Shown here in pieces: positions 1 to 7,336 of a DNA stretch of 64,000 nt. Source of the DNA: JAHBXE01 sp044222195 (GTDB taxonomy: Bacteria; Planctomycetota; Phycisphaerae; Phycisphaerales; UBA1924); contig JBGANS010000001.1 of NCBI GenBank assembly GCA_044222195.1, positions 1 through 64,000 of the forward strand, written 5' to 3'. The position numbers were made by a program, and so were the translations under genes. The notes under the pieces were generated by a model. That model ran no database searches. It was given only the letters and a program-made list of their open reading frames with translations, and was not told the DNA's origin. Within the stretch, counting starts at the first letter, position 1, and each line of letters begins with the position of its first letter.

Positions 1-2
1 GC

Positions 3-104
3 CGTCGGCGCCGACGGCGCCGACGCAACCGCAGGCCGCCGGGAGATGGCCAGGGCGGGCAGCCGGGACCCGGCGCGCCGCCACCGCCGCCCGCTTCGGC
101 GTGA
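3..104 (+). CDS. 3' end of an unidentified gene with an Arg-rich, then Gly/Pro-rich tail (partial)
   Basis: An open frame enters from the left edge and stops at TGA 102-104. It reads as a run of eight Arg, then Asn-Arg-Arg-Pro-Pro, then Gly/Gln/Pro-rich sequence ending Pro-Pro-Pro-Pro-Pro-Ala-Ser-Ala. Basic disordered tails of this kind often end nucleic-acid-binding proteins, but no domain lies inside the window, so no function is given. It would converge on the rhomboid gene, whose stop is 26 bp away. The composition is low-complexity, so this may be a chance frame. Confidence 0.35.
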   Translation, partial: RRRRRRRRNRRPPGDGQGGQPGPGAPPPPPASA

Positions 105-129
105 TGGCTCGGCACCTGGTGGCACACGC

Positions 130-975
130 TTACGTGGACGTTCGTGGGGGCTTCTGCGCCGGCCTTGGTTGTTGAACTCGTTGAACCGGCCGCGCGGGCG
201 GATCATCACCGACGAGCGGTATGGGCTCGTCACTCGGAACAGGTCGCGACGCCGGGGGCGGGCGGAACGCCGAAGGCCCGGCCGCGATTCGACGCGCGGG
301 CGGTCGCGTGCGAGAGCTCTCTTGGCCCTTGATCGCCTGGAAGATGGTCTGTTCGGCATCGCCGGGCTTGACCAGCCCGGTCGCGAGAAGCAGCGCCGCA
401 CCACCGAACCCGGCCGCAGCGCCCACGAGGTGGCTGATATAGGCCACGCCGTCGCCCTGGCGCAACGCGCCCCAGATGTCGAAGGCGACGTACATCAGGA
501 TCATCCAGTACGAAGACAGTGAGAATGTCCCGGCCGCGATGAAGCCGAACCAGTACCACACCGAGATGTCGTTTCGCGGGTAGAACACGAGGAACGCCCC
601 GACCACTCCCATGATCGCGCCCGACGCCCCGATCATCGGCGCATCGCTGGTGACCAGCCACGCCAGCGCCGCGAGGACGCCCGTGACAGCGTAGAGCACC
701 AGATACAGCACATGCCCGAGCTTGGCGTTCACGGCGTTGCCGAAGACGAACAGGAACAGCATGTTCCCGGCGAGATGGAGGAAACCGGCGTGTGCGAAGA
801 GGTACGTGAAGAGCTGCGTGATCGAGAAGCCCTCGCCCGGCCAGACCGCGGCGGAGATGAGGCGATCCTCGTCGCCCCACAGGTACATGCTCGCGATGAT
901 GGTCACCCCGATGAGCACCCAGTTGGCGATGGGCCATCGTTCCATGGGCACATCGACGTTGTACGGGATCAGCAC
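130..975 (-). CDS. Rhomboid family intramembrane serine protease
   Basis: A 281-residue membrane protein with six or more hydrophobic segments. Rhomboids cleave transmembrane substrates inside the lipid bilayer with a Ser-His dyad. The Ser is visible in GASG (Ser118) and the His in YISHLVGAAAGF (His182). The loop-1 region (HAGFLHLAGNMLFLFVFGN, residues 62-80) has the expected His and Asn residues. The start is GTG at 975; the usual family opening Leu-Ile-Pro-Tyr-Asn follows directly. The C-terminal 60 residues form a Pro/Arg-rich, probably cytoplasmic and disordered, tail beyond the protease core. The substrate is unknown. It lies 24 bp downstream of the next minus-strand gene and could be cotranscribed with it. 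Confidence 0.93.
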   Translation of the reverse strand: MLIPYNVDVPMERWPIANWVLIGVTIIASMYLWGDEDRLISAAVWPGEGFSITQLFTYLFAHAGFLHLAGNMLFLFVFGNAVNAKLGHVLYLVLYAVTGVLAALAWLVTSDAPMIGASGAIMGVVGAFLVFYPRNDISVWYWFGFIAAGTFSLSSYWMILMYVAFDIWGALRQGDGVAYISHLVGAAAGFGGAALLLATGLVKPGDAEQTIFQAIKGQESSRTRPPARRIAAGPSAFRPPPASRPVPSDEPIPLVGDDPPARPVQRVQQPRPAQKPPRTST

Positions 976-999
976 CGGCGTTCCTCCTCGCGCTCCGCC

Positions 1000-2199
1000 T
1001 CAGTTCTTCGCGTCGGCCTTCCATCCCACGGGGCGTGGCAGGTCGGGCATCATCAGGGCCATCGTCGCCATCGCCGTGCCGTACCCCGCCGATCGATCGA
1101 AGACCCGGTCGTTCCACGAGCCGTCCGTGAGCCGCACGGAGAACAGCAGCTCGTTGATGCGGCGGCGATACTCGGCGCGTTCCTGGTTGGGCAGAAGCTC
1201 GACGGCCTGGGCGGCGTAGAAGTGCGCGTAGTAGAAGTAATACGGCGCGATCTGGTACGGCCCTTCGTGCGTGCCGTTCTTGGCGCGGCGCTTGTTCAGC
1301 CACTCCCAGTGCACGATGAACGCATCGATCGCGGCACGCACATTCGCCTGGGTCGAGCGCCCGGCGAGAAACAGCGCCGTTTCGCTGGCGAGCATCCGGC
1401 CGACCGCGCCGGGAACCCCGTCGCGGCTGCGCTCCCCGGCCTTTCCGGAATACACGACCGAGCCCGATGGCGCCCGCGACGACTCGAGGTACGAGAGAGC
1501 TTTCTCCACCGTGGCCGCGTCCACGGCGTACCCCTGCGCCTTGGCCTCGAAGAGCGCCTGGAGCGTCGGGGCCGTCATGAACGGCGAGGGCGGCGCCACC
1601 TTGTCTTTGCCCGCGGGACGCGCGTAGTTCCACCCGCCGACCTCAGGGATCTGCGTCTGCTCGATCGCGCGCAGGTAGAACTCGATCGCCTTATCGGCCG
1701 CGGCAGCGTGCTCGGCGGGCATCTGGTTGCGGGACTTGAGCAGCAGCAGGAGCCGCATGCCGTAGGTGTACCCCCAGCCGCGGACGTCGTAGCCGCCGTC
1801 GTAGTCCGGGGCCATGAGCGGATGCTCGATCCCCTTGCAGACGTACGCAACGGCGCGAGAGACCGCGGCCTGGCGCTTGGCGTCCTCGGCGTATCCGGGC
1901 GCGTAAATCAGGGCGCTCGCGCAGATGCCCGTGCCGCCGATTCGGTAGCCGATGGGGATCTTGCCGCCAACGCGGTAGACGCCTTCATAGGGCCACTCGG
2001 CACGCGTCGGATCGTCCGCGCCGGCCTGCGGATTCTCGTGATCCTCCTGCTTGGCCAGAACGATCTCGATCCCGCGGGCGATGGCCTCGGGGATCGTCGG
2101 GGGCTTGGCCGGCTCCTTCGCCGCCTCTGGCTGAGCCAACGCGAGTGAGGAGGAGCACAGAACAATGGCGAGAATTGATCGCGGCAGGCTGGTTCGCAT
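1000..2199 (-). CDS. Secreted squalene-cyclase/prenyltransferase-fold protein
   Basis: A 399-residue protein with a signal peptide (about residues 1-22, ending ALA). The rest has the repeated alpha/alpha-toroid pattern of terpene cyclase-like proteins, for example GGWNYARP and DGSWNDRVFDRSAGYGTAMATMAL. Planctomycetes encode many exported proteins of this fold, and their reaction is generally unknown. I do not see the DxDD motif of true squalene-hopene cyclases, and export argues against sterol or hopanoid synthesis. A second member of the fold is at 28598-30070. It lies between dnaB and the rhomboid gene on the same strand, with short gaps. A structural or binding role is as likely as catalysis. 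Confidence 0.8.
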   Translation of the reverse strand: MRTSLPRSILAIVLCSSSLALAQPEAAKEPAKPPTIPEAIARGIEIVLAKQEDHENPQAGADDPTRAEWPYEGVYRVGGKIPIGYRIGGTGICASALIYAPGYAEDAKRQAAVSRAVAYVCKGIEHPLMAPDYDGGYDVRGWGYTYGMRLLLLLKSRNQMPAEHAAAADKAIEFYLRAIEQTQIPEVGGWNYARPAGKDKVAPPSPFMTAPTLQALFEAKAQGYAVDAATVEKALSYLESSRAPSGSVVYSGKAGERSRDGVPGAVGRMLASETALFLAGRSTQANVRAAIDAFIVHWEWLNKRRAKNGTHEGPYQIAPYYFYYAHFYAAQAVELLPNQERAEYRRRINELLFSVRLTDGSWNDRVFDRSAGYGTAMATMALMMPDLPRPVGWKADAKN

Positions 2200-2256
2200 G
2201 AGACCAAGTTACCACGGAATCGCGGAGATTCCAATCAGAGGGCGGCGGACGGTCGG

Positions 2257-3924
2257 TCAGAAAGGCGAAGGTTCATCGTCGTGGTCCGGCCCGCCGCCGT
2301 CGCGAAAGCCCTCGACCGGCCCGGTCTTCTCGCCGACCTGGAATCCGCCCGTGTAGCCACCCGGCGAGGCGGGTTTGTTCTCCAGCTCGGACGCGGCGGT
2401 TCCGCCGTAGTTGCCAAAGCCGCCGCCGCCGAATCCTCCGCCGCTGCCGCCCCCGGCCCAGTTCGAACCCGCGTGGTTGCGGAAGCGCGTGGTCTTGCTG
2501 TCCCAGGTGAGCTTCACCACGCCCGTGGGTCCGTTGCGCTGCTTGGCGATGATGACTTCGGCGACGCCGACCTTGTCCTGGTTCTCTGGATCGTTGAACC
2601 AGGCCTCGTTGCCCTGGTGGTAATAGTCCTCACGGTGCAGGAGCATGACGACGTCGGCGTCCTGCTCGATCGAACCCGACTCGCGCAGGTCGCTCATGCG
2701 AGGGCGATTGCCCTCGCGCTGCTCGCTCGCCCGGTTGAGCTGCGAGAGGCACACGATCGGGATGTCGAGCTCGCGGGCGAGGGCCTTGATGCCGCGGCTG
2801 ATCGCGGACACTTCCACCTGCCGGCTCTCTCGCGAGGCGCCGGGCGAACTGAGGAGCTGGAGGTAGTCGATGAAGATCGCCCGCACTTTGTGCTGCGCGG
2901 CCATGCGGCGCGCGCGGGCGCGGAGCTGGAGCACAGAGAGCCCGGGCGTGTCGTCGACATAGAGCGGGGTTTCCTGCAGGCCCTCGGCGTGCGTCTTGAG
3001 CGAGGTCATCTCGTGGGCGTTGAGGTGGCCGGTGCGGATGCGGTGCGAGTCGATCTGCGAGAAGGCGCTGAGCAGGCGCTGGACGATGGAGGACTTGCTC
3101 ATTTCAAGGCTGAAGACGCCCACGGGAATGTGCGGCCCACGGGCCGGCTCGTCCGGTGTCCGCCCGCCGCGGGCGACCTGCTCGGCGAGGTTGAGCGCCA
3201 TGGCGGTCTTGCCCATCGACGGCCGGGCCGCGAGAATGATCATTTCACCGTTCTGCATCCCGGAGAGCAGCTTGTCGAGGTCGGCAAAGCCCGTGGGCAC
3301 GCCGCTGATCCCCACGCCCTCGGCGGCCTGGATTCGTTCGAGTTCGCGTGCGAGCAGGTCCGACAGGGCCTGCGGGTCTGACCTCTGGTTCTCCTGCGCG
3401 ATCTCGAAGACCGCGCTCTCGGCCGAATCGATGATCTCGCCCGCGCCCTCGATCCCGAACTCGCCGGCGTTGAGCGCGTCGTAGATCATCCGGTCCGCCG
3501 CCTCGATCAGCCGTCGGAGCCTCGCCTTGTCCGCTACCGCCTTGGCGTACCGCACCGCGCCGGCGGCCGACGGAGTCTCGTTGGCGAGCTTGCTCAGGTA
3601 TTCAGCGCCTCCGGCGAGGTCGAGTTTCCCCAGGTCGCGCAGAGCGTCGAGAATCTGCACCATGTCCGCTTCGGGGATCTTGTCGTACACGTCGTGAACG
3701 GCCTGGTAGATCGCCGCGTGCCCTTCGGAGTAGAAGTCCTCCGCCCCCGTGATGATCGACGTCACGTCCGAGAGGACCCGCGGGTCAAGAAGCATCGAGC
3801 CGAGGAGGGCCATCTCCGCCTCGAGCGAGTACGGCAGTGGTCGCTCGTAGAGCTTGGCGAACGACTCCGCGTTCTGAAAGGGTCGGGAAGAGGAGCGGCG
3901 TCCGTTCCGTTTCGAGTCATCCAT
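2257..3924 (-). CDS. dnaB: Replicative DNA helicase DnaB with SSB-like tail
   Basis: A 555-residue hexameric replicative helicase that unwinds DNA at the fork using ATP. The N-terminal DnaB domain covers about residues 28-130 and the RecA-like domain about 205-475. Walker A is ARPSMGKT (233-240); the Walker B region reads RAIFIDYLQLL, and the Arg-rich motif around GSIEQDADVVMLLHRE is typical. No intein is present. The unusual part is the last 70 or so residues: a Gly/Asn-rich low-complexity linker followed by an acidic end, Asp-His-Asp-Asp-Glu-Pro-Ser-Pro-Phe, which resembles the protein-binding tail of SSB. The start is ATG at 3924. Confidence 0.97.
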   Translation of the reverse strand: MDDSKRNGRRSSSRPFQNAESFAKLYERPLPYSLEAEMALLGSMLLDPRVLSDVTSIITGAEDFYSEGHAAIYQAVHDVYDKIPEADMVQILDALRDLGKLDLAGGAEYLSKLANETPSAAGAVRYAKAVADKARLRRLIEAADRMIYDALNAGEFGIEGAGEIIDSAESAVFEIAQENQRSDPQALSDLLARELERIQAAEGVGISGVPTGFADLDKLLSGMQNGEMIILAARPSMGKTAMALNLAEQVARGGRTPDEPARGPHIPVGVFSLEMSKSSIVQRLLSAFSQIDSHRIRTGHLNAHEMTSLKTHAEGLQETPLYVDDTPGLSVLQLRARARRMAAQHKVRAIFIDYLQLLSSPGASRESRQVEVSAISRGIKALARELDIPIVCLSQLNRASEQREGNRPRMSDLRESGSIEQDADVVMLLHREDYYHQGNEAWFNDPENQDKVGVAEVIIAKQRNGPTGVVKLTWDSKTTRFRNHAGSNWAGGGSGGGFGGGGFGNYGGTAASELENKPASPGGYTGGFQVGEKTGPVEGFRDGGGPDHDDEPSPF

Positions 3925-4018
3925 GACTGCATTCTCTCCGCGGCGGACCGCGAGGTGTGACCTCCGCCAGTGTTCCCCGATGTTGTTCAGAGCAACCGAC
4001 AGGGCGTGACGGCCGACT

Positions 4019-4486
4019 TCAGGGTACGGCCGTCGGAGCCGCGGGCGAGAACCGTTCCGAAATGACTTTGGCGCGGTAGGCGAAGATCCGCTCGATATCC
4101 GGCCGCACGAGCCATGAATGGACCAGCCAATCCAGAGGCACCCGGTACCGGATCACGTCCCGCATCCGCGTCCGGGATCCTTCGTCGTGGAAAGAATGCT
4201 CGTGAACCCAGAGGAGGTAAGGGCCTTTGACCTGCTCATCCACAAACCGCCGGCCCGGCTCCCACTCGCTGATTCTCGTACGCCACCGGGCAGGAACCCC
4301 GCGAACACGGAGACGGTAATCGATCAACGCCCCGGGCCGCATCTCGATCGGGCCTTCGGTGGCCACTCGCAGCCGCATTGCGGGAGGGGTGATGACTTCC
4401 AGATTCCGGGCGTCGGCAAAGAAAGGAAACACCTCGCCGATCGGGCGAGGAATCGTGCATTCGGCTTGAAAGACTCGTTCTGGCAT
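4019..4486 (-). CDS. SRPBCC (START-like) family protein
   Basis: A 155-residue protein of the polyketide cyclase/SRPBCC type. It starts with the usual pattern for these ligand-binding folds (ECTIPRPIGEVFPFFADARN, then LEVITPP) and continues with the GALIDYRLRVRGVPARWRTR strand pair and the DVIRYRVPL segment. Such proteins hold hydrophobic ligands in a helix-grip cavity; here the ligand is unknown. The frame is open further upstream, but the conserved fold begins at Met 4486, and the upstream residues look random. An inverted repeat lies about 85-115 bp upstream (4570-4601). Confidence 0.82.
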   Translation of the reverse strand: MPERVFQAECTIPRPIGEVFPFFADARNLEVITPPAMRLRVATEGPIEMRPGALIDYRLRVRGVPARWRTRISEWEPGRRFVDEQVKGPYLLWVHEHSFHDEGSRTRMRDVIRYRVPLDWLVHSWLVRPDIERIFAYRAKVISERFSPAAPTAVP

Positions 4487-4569
4487 GCACTTCAGGTCGT
4501 TCCGGCGACTTCGACTGGACCAGCCATCAGGATTCAGCGGCGCGTTTCTACTGGCTCTGAATCGCCGCC

Positions 4570-4601
4570 CTGGCCAGATGTGGCCGTCCGAATCTGGCCA
4601 G
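4570..4601. repeat. Inverted repeat upstream of the SRPBCC gene
   Basis: A perfect 10-bp inverted repeat with arms CTGGCCAGAT and ATCTGGCCAG, separated by 12 bp. A third TGGCCAG-like half lies just to the right (about 4611-4618). It sits 84-115 bp upstream of the SRPBCC start in a 298-bp region with no gene, so it could be an operator or a leader hairpin. No T-run follows on either strand. Confidence 0.45.
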
Positions 4602-4734
4602 TATTGTCCTGTGGCCAGGCACAGCCACGCCCGCTGCGTCGGAAGCGCGAAATCGACCGGCACGGCGATTGCAAGTCAGATAATCGAGCTCGGGCAGTCC
4701 CCTGCCTGAGTTCGATTCCTCCTCTCTGTGTGGA

Positions 4735-4769
4735 CGCCGCGGCCAAGACCAACGACCTTGGCCGCGGCG
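4735..4769 (-). terminator. Strong hairpin downstream of apaG
   Basis: A perfect 13-bp stem (CGCCGCGGCCAAG / CTTGGCCGCGGCG) with a 9-nt loop, beginning 15 bp after the apaG stop codon. No T-run follows on the minus strand, so it may end transcription without a U-tract or protect the mRNA 3' end rather than act as a classical terminator. Confidence 0.5.
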
Positions 4770-4784
4770 GTCATTTGGCACGGC

Positions 4785-5195
4785 TTAGGTCATCAGATAG
4801 AAACGTCCGATTTCGATGGCGAACCTCTCGCCGCGGGTGCCGTCAGGGTTGATGGTTTCGAGAGTGTACGAACCTTCCATCGTGCCCCAGTCGGTGGGGA
4901 GCGGGCAGAAACTCGAGTACTCGAAACCCTGGCCCGGAGCCAGGTCGGGCTGGTGGCCGACGACCCCGTCTCCCTGAACGGTGTGGACCACGCCGCGGCC
5001 GTCGGTGATCTTCCACTCCCGGCTCAGCAGTTGAGCGCGAATCTCGGATTCGTTGCGGATGCGAACGCGGTAGGAGAACACGAATCGGGGTTCAAAGGGA
5101 TCGGAGTGGTCGGGCTCGAAGCGAGGGGAGACAGAGACGCGAAATCCACGCGTGAGCGAGACGGAACCGAGGGTCTGGGGGGCGGGGCGCTGCAC
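4785..5195 (-). CDS. apaG: ApaG family protein (Co2+/Mg2+ efflux protein ApaG)
   Basis: A 136-residue single-domain protein with the DUF525/ApaG beta-sandwich. Seen motifs are FSYRVRIRNES, LLSREWKITDGRG, GVVGHQPDLAPGQGFEYSS and the ending GTMEGSYTLETINPDG...F.IEIGRFYL. These match the family from the strand-rich start to the conserved C-terminus. No ATG fits; GTG at 5195 gives the usual family length (about 125-135 residues), and the frame upstream of it is not protein-like. ApaG is linked to divalent metal tolerance and Ap4A phenotypes, and its biochemical role is unsettled. A 12-bp hairpin (5220-5247) lies 25 nt upstream of the start. Confidence 0.9.
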   Translation of the reverse strand: MQRPAPQTLGSVSLTRGFRVSVSPRFEPDHSDPFEPRFVFSYRVRIRNESEIRAQLLSREWKITDGRGVVHTVQGDGVVGHQPDLAPGQGFEYSSFCPLPTDWGTMEGSYTLETINPDGTRGERFAIEIGRFYLMT

Positions 5196-5538
5196 GGCAG
5201 ATCGTATGGGGCGGGAAATACGCCGCGGATCTGTCGATCCGCGGCGTGTGCTCTCTCCAACACCAGACCCCCGGTGCTCCCCAAAGCGGACCAAGGTCCG
5301 CCCCCTGCGGGTCCACCCTGTCTGTGCATGTCCAAGCTGTGGTGGGATAGAGGAACGCCGGGAGAAGACCCGGAGCCCATCACGCGGGGCAATGTCGCCA
5401 CAGAGCCGTTCATTGCAGAAAGGGATGAGGGGATCGCCTGAATTCGATGTGGTTCGGGTACCGGTCCGGGAGACGTCAACGAAAAGGAGCCCCTGGCGGG
5501 GCTCAGAAGTGGCAGAGAATCCTCGGCGGACCGGGTCT
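5196..5538. other. Gene-free interval between apaG and the pseudopilin gene
   Basis: About 340 bp with no convincing coding sequence. It holds a 12-bp perfect hairpin at 5220-5247 (core CGCCGCGGATC / GATCCGCGGCG) in the apaG leader and a terminator at 5481-5504. Any apaG promoter should lie between these, but no clear -35/-10 pair was recognised. Confidence 0.6.
5481..5504 (-). terminator. Rho-independent terminator after the 5539-6363 gene
   Basis: Read on the minus strand: stem GAGCCCC, loop GCCA, stem GGGGCTC, then CTTTTC. It lies 35 bp beyond the stop codon of the pseudopilin-like gene and separates it from apaG. Confidence 0.75.
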
Positions 5539-6363
5539 TCAGGGCTCCCAGTCGGCCCTGCCAAGCCTGGCGGCGGGATCGGACCAGAAGGTTCGGTCGA
5601 CCGCCTGGGTCTTGGTGATCAACCCCGCGTGGCCATCGAGGAACGAGGCGAGAACCTTGCCGTCGTATCGGGGATGGACGCATCCGAACATCGGGGGTGA
5701 GTCGGACTCGCGGTAGGTCGCGTCGAGCGGTGGGGGCTCGACGCGGTGGAAGCCGTCAATCAGTTCGCCCAGGGGCTGGCCCGGCTGGGCATTCCAGAAG
5801 CGGGCGGAGGCGAACGCGATGAGATGGTCGGGGCGGAAGGGCGCATCGATGCGCCGGATGTGGTAGTTCTTGCGAATCTCCGAGGTGTTGGCGTAGTTGC
5901 CGCCCACGAATCTGAAGTTGATGCCGAAGGAGGGGAACACGCTGACGTGGTAGGCCCAGAGCGACGGCCCGCCCTCGTCAAGGATGTCCTGCTGGTGGCG
6001 CAGCTGGTCCGCCCGCGTGTTGACGTGGGTTGTGCCGGCCCACTTGTAGTCAAAGTACGGCGCCAGGCGGTACACCCAGCGTTCCGCGAGCGGGCCCTGG
6101 AACGCGTTGCCCCATTCATCGAGAATGCCGATGGGCTGCCCGTTCATGATCGCCGGGAGGTACCCCGGGATCACGAGGCTCTTGTGCTCGGTTGCGTACA
6201 TCATGTACGCCTGCATGAGCGTGCGGCTCGCCGCGGAGGCCTGGGTGCCCGCGGCCGAGCGGCGTGCGGATGCCAGGGCCGGGACCACCAGCCCGACGAG
6301 CACGGCGATGACCGCGATCACCACCATCAGCTCAACGAGGGTGAATGCTCGCCTGTTCTTCAC
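5539..6363 (-). CDS. Prepilin-type (type II secretion pseudopilin-like) protein
   Basis: A 274-residue protein beginning with a short basic leader and the prepilin motif RRAFTLVELMVVIAVIAVL; peptidase cleavage is expected before Phe. The hydrophobic N-terminal helix is followed by a globular domain. Near the end is HPRYDGKVLASFLDGH, a His-x-DG type motif common in planctomycete pseudopilin-like proteins. The start chosen is GTG 6363, which overlaps the upstream stop (GTGA), so it is probably translationally coupled to the secreted repeat protein; GTG 6369 is an alternative. Members of this large family are mostly orphans whose role in surface assembly is unproven. Confidence 0.85.
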   Translation of the reverse strand: MKNRRAFTLVELMVVIAVIAVLVGLVVPALASARRSAAGTQASAASRTLMQAYMMYATEHKSLVIPGYLPAIMNGQPIGILDEWGNAFQGPLAERWVYRLAPYFDYKWAGTTHVNTRADQLRHQQDILDEGGPSLWAYHVSVFPSFGINFRFVGGNYANTSEIRKNYHIRRIDAPFRPDHLIAFASARFWNAQPGQPLGELIDGFHRVEPPPLDATYRESDSPPMFGCVHPRYDGKVLASFLDGHAGLITKTQAVDRTFWSDPAARLGRADWEP

Positions 6364-7136
6364 CGGCACCCCGTGGCGAAGCGGTTCATGAAGCACTGGA
6401 AGTCGTTGGCCGTCAGCAGCGGCGTCCCTGTGGATGAATCGCAGTTGGCGTACGCATCGCCCGCGGCGAAGCGGTTCATGAAGCACTGGAAGTCGTTGGC
6501 CGTCAGCAGCGGCGCGAACACCGAGCCGTCGCAGTTGGCGTAGCACGCCGGGACGGTCGAGGTGAACGTGTCGACGCACACGCGGTCGAGGCTCAGGAAG
6601 TTGTCCGCGGCGTTGAAGCGGATCTCGTAGGAAGCGGCGTTGCCGCTGATCCGGAACTCGTAGAGCGTGTCGACAAGGTAGCCGCCGCCGCCGGGCCCGC
6701 CCTGGCCGAGCGACTGGCGGAAGAGCTCGGTGACCTGGACGGGCGTCACCCCGCCGATGTTGACGCTGGCGGCGCTGATCTCGGTTCCCATGGTCCTGAC
6801 CTGCAGGATGACCCGCGTCTGGGCCGCGGTCCCGAGTGCGTAGCTGGGCGCCACGACATGGACATTGAGCGGGAGCGTGAAGGAGTAGATGTTGCCGCTG
6901 GCGGTGATGACCGACCCGCCGTTGGAGTCGAACACGTTGAAGGGCAGGGCGGTGGGATTGAACTGGCCGACGTCCGGAGAGTTAGGCCCGGCCGCGGCGG
7001 TGAAGACATCCCACTGGGCGTAGGTGGAGTTCGCGCTGCCGCGGGCCCAGCCGTAGGCGTTGGGGGTGACAAAGTCGGCGAGGGCCGTGCCCGAGAGGAG
7101 GAGGAGGCTTGATGCGACGAGCAAGCGGGTTTTCAT
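6360..7136 (-). CDS. Secreted protein with two C-terminal dockerin-like repeats
   Basis: A 258-residue exported protein. It has a signal peptide (MKTRLLVASSLLLLSGTALA) and a beta-rich body with no recognised domain. The C-terminus has two near-identical repeats: CYANCDGS...LLTANDFQCFMNRFAAG and YANCDSS...LLTANDFQCFMNRFATGC. These resemble the paired Asp-containing loop-helix repeats annotated as GC-type dockerin domains in Phycisphaerae, and probably serve sorting or anchoring. The same module ends the protein at 16019-17347. The start at ATG 7136 begins the signal peptide; the frame is open further upstream, but that part is not protein-like. The next gene overlaps by 4 bp. Confidence 0.82.
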   Translation of the reverse strand: MKTRLLVASSLLLLSGTALADFVTPNAYGWARGSANSTYAQWDVFTAAAGPNSPDVGQFNPTALPFNVFDSNGGSVITASGNIYSFTLPLNVHVVAPSYALGTAAQTRVILQVRTMGTEISAASVNIGGVTPVQVTELFRQSLGQGGPGGGGYLVDTLYEFRISGNAASYEIRFNAADNFLSLDRVCVDTFTSTVPACYANCDGSVFAPLLTANDFQCFMNRFAAGDAYANCDSSTGTPLLTANDFQCFMNRFATGCR

Positions 7137-7336
7137 AACACGGTGCCTTTGGGTTGGCCCGGACGCGCCGGGCGTCGCCACCGGCTCGCGGGCGCCGAAT
7201 CGATCGGGCGCCGCGGCCGATGCCTCAATCGACCGATGCTAGAAGTGGGTCAAGCGCGGTCAACGCGACGCCAGGAGAACAGGGAAACTTGCTTGGGCAC
7301 AAGGATGTGCAGGGACATTTCCCCGCGCACGCCGCC

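Noticed and set aside
2281..3381. Long plus-strand frame opposite dnaB
   Set aside because: Shadow of dnaB caused by high GC content and biased codon usage.
4664..4734. tRNA-like stretch with GAGTTCGATTCC, resembling a T-loop
   Set aside because: The T-stem does not pair, no matching acceptor or anticodon stems could be built, and the sequence next to it forms a different hairpin.
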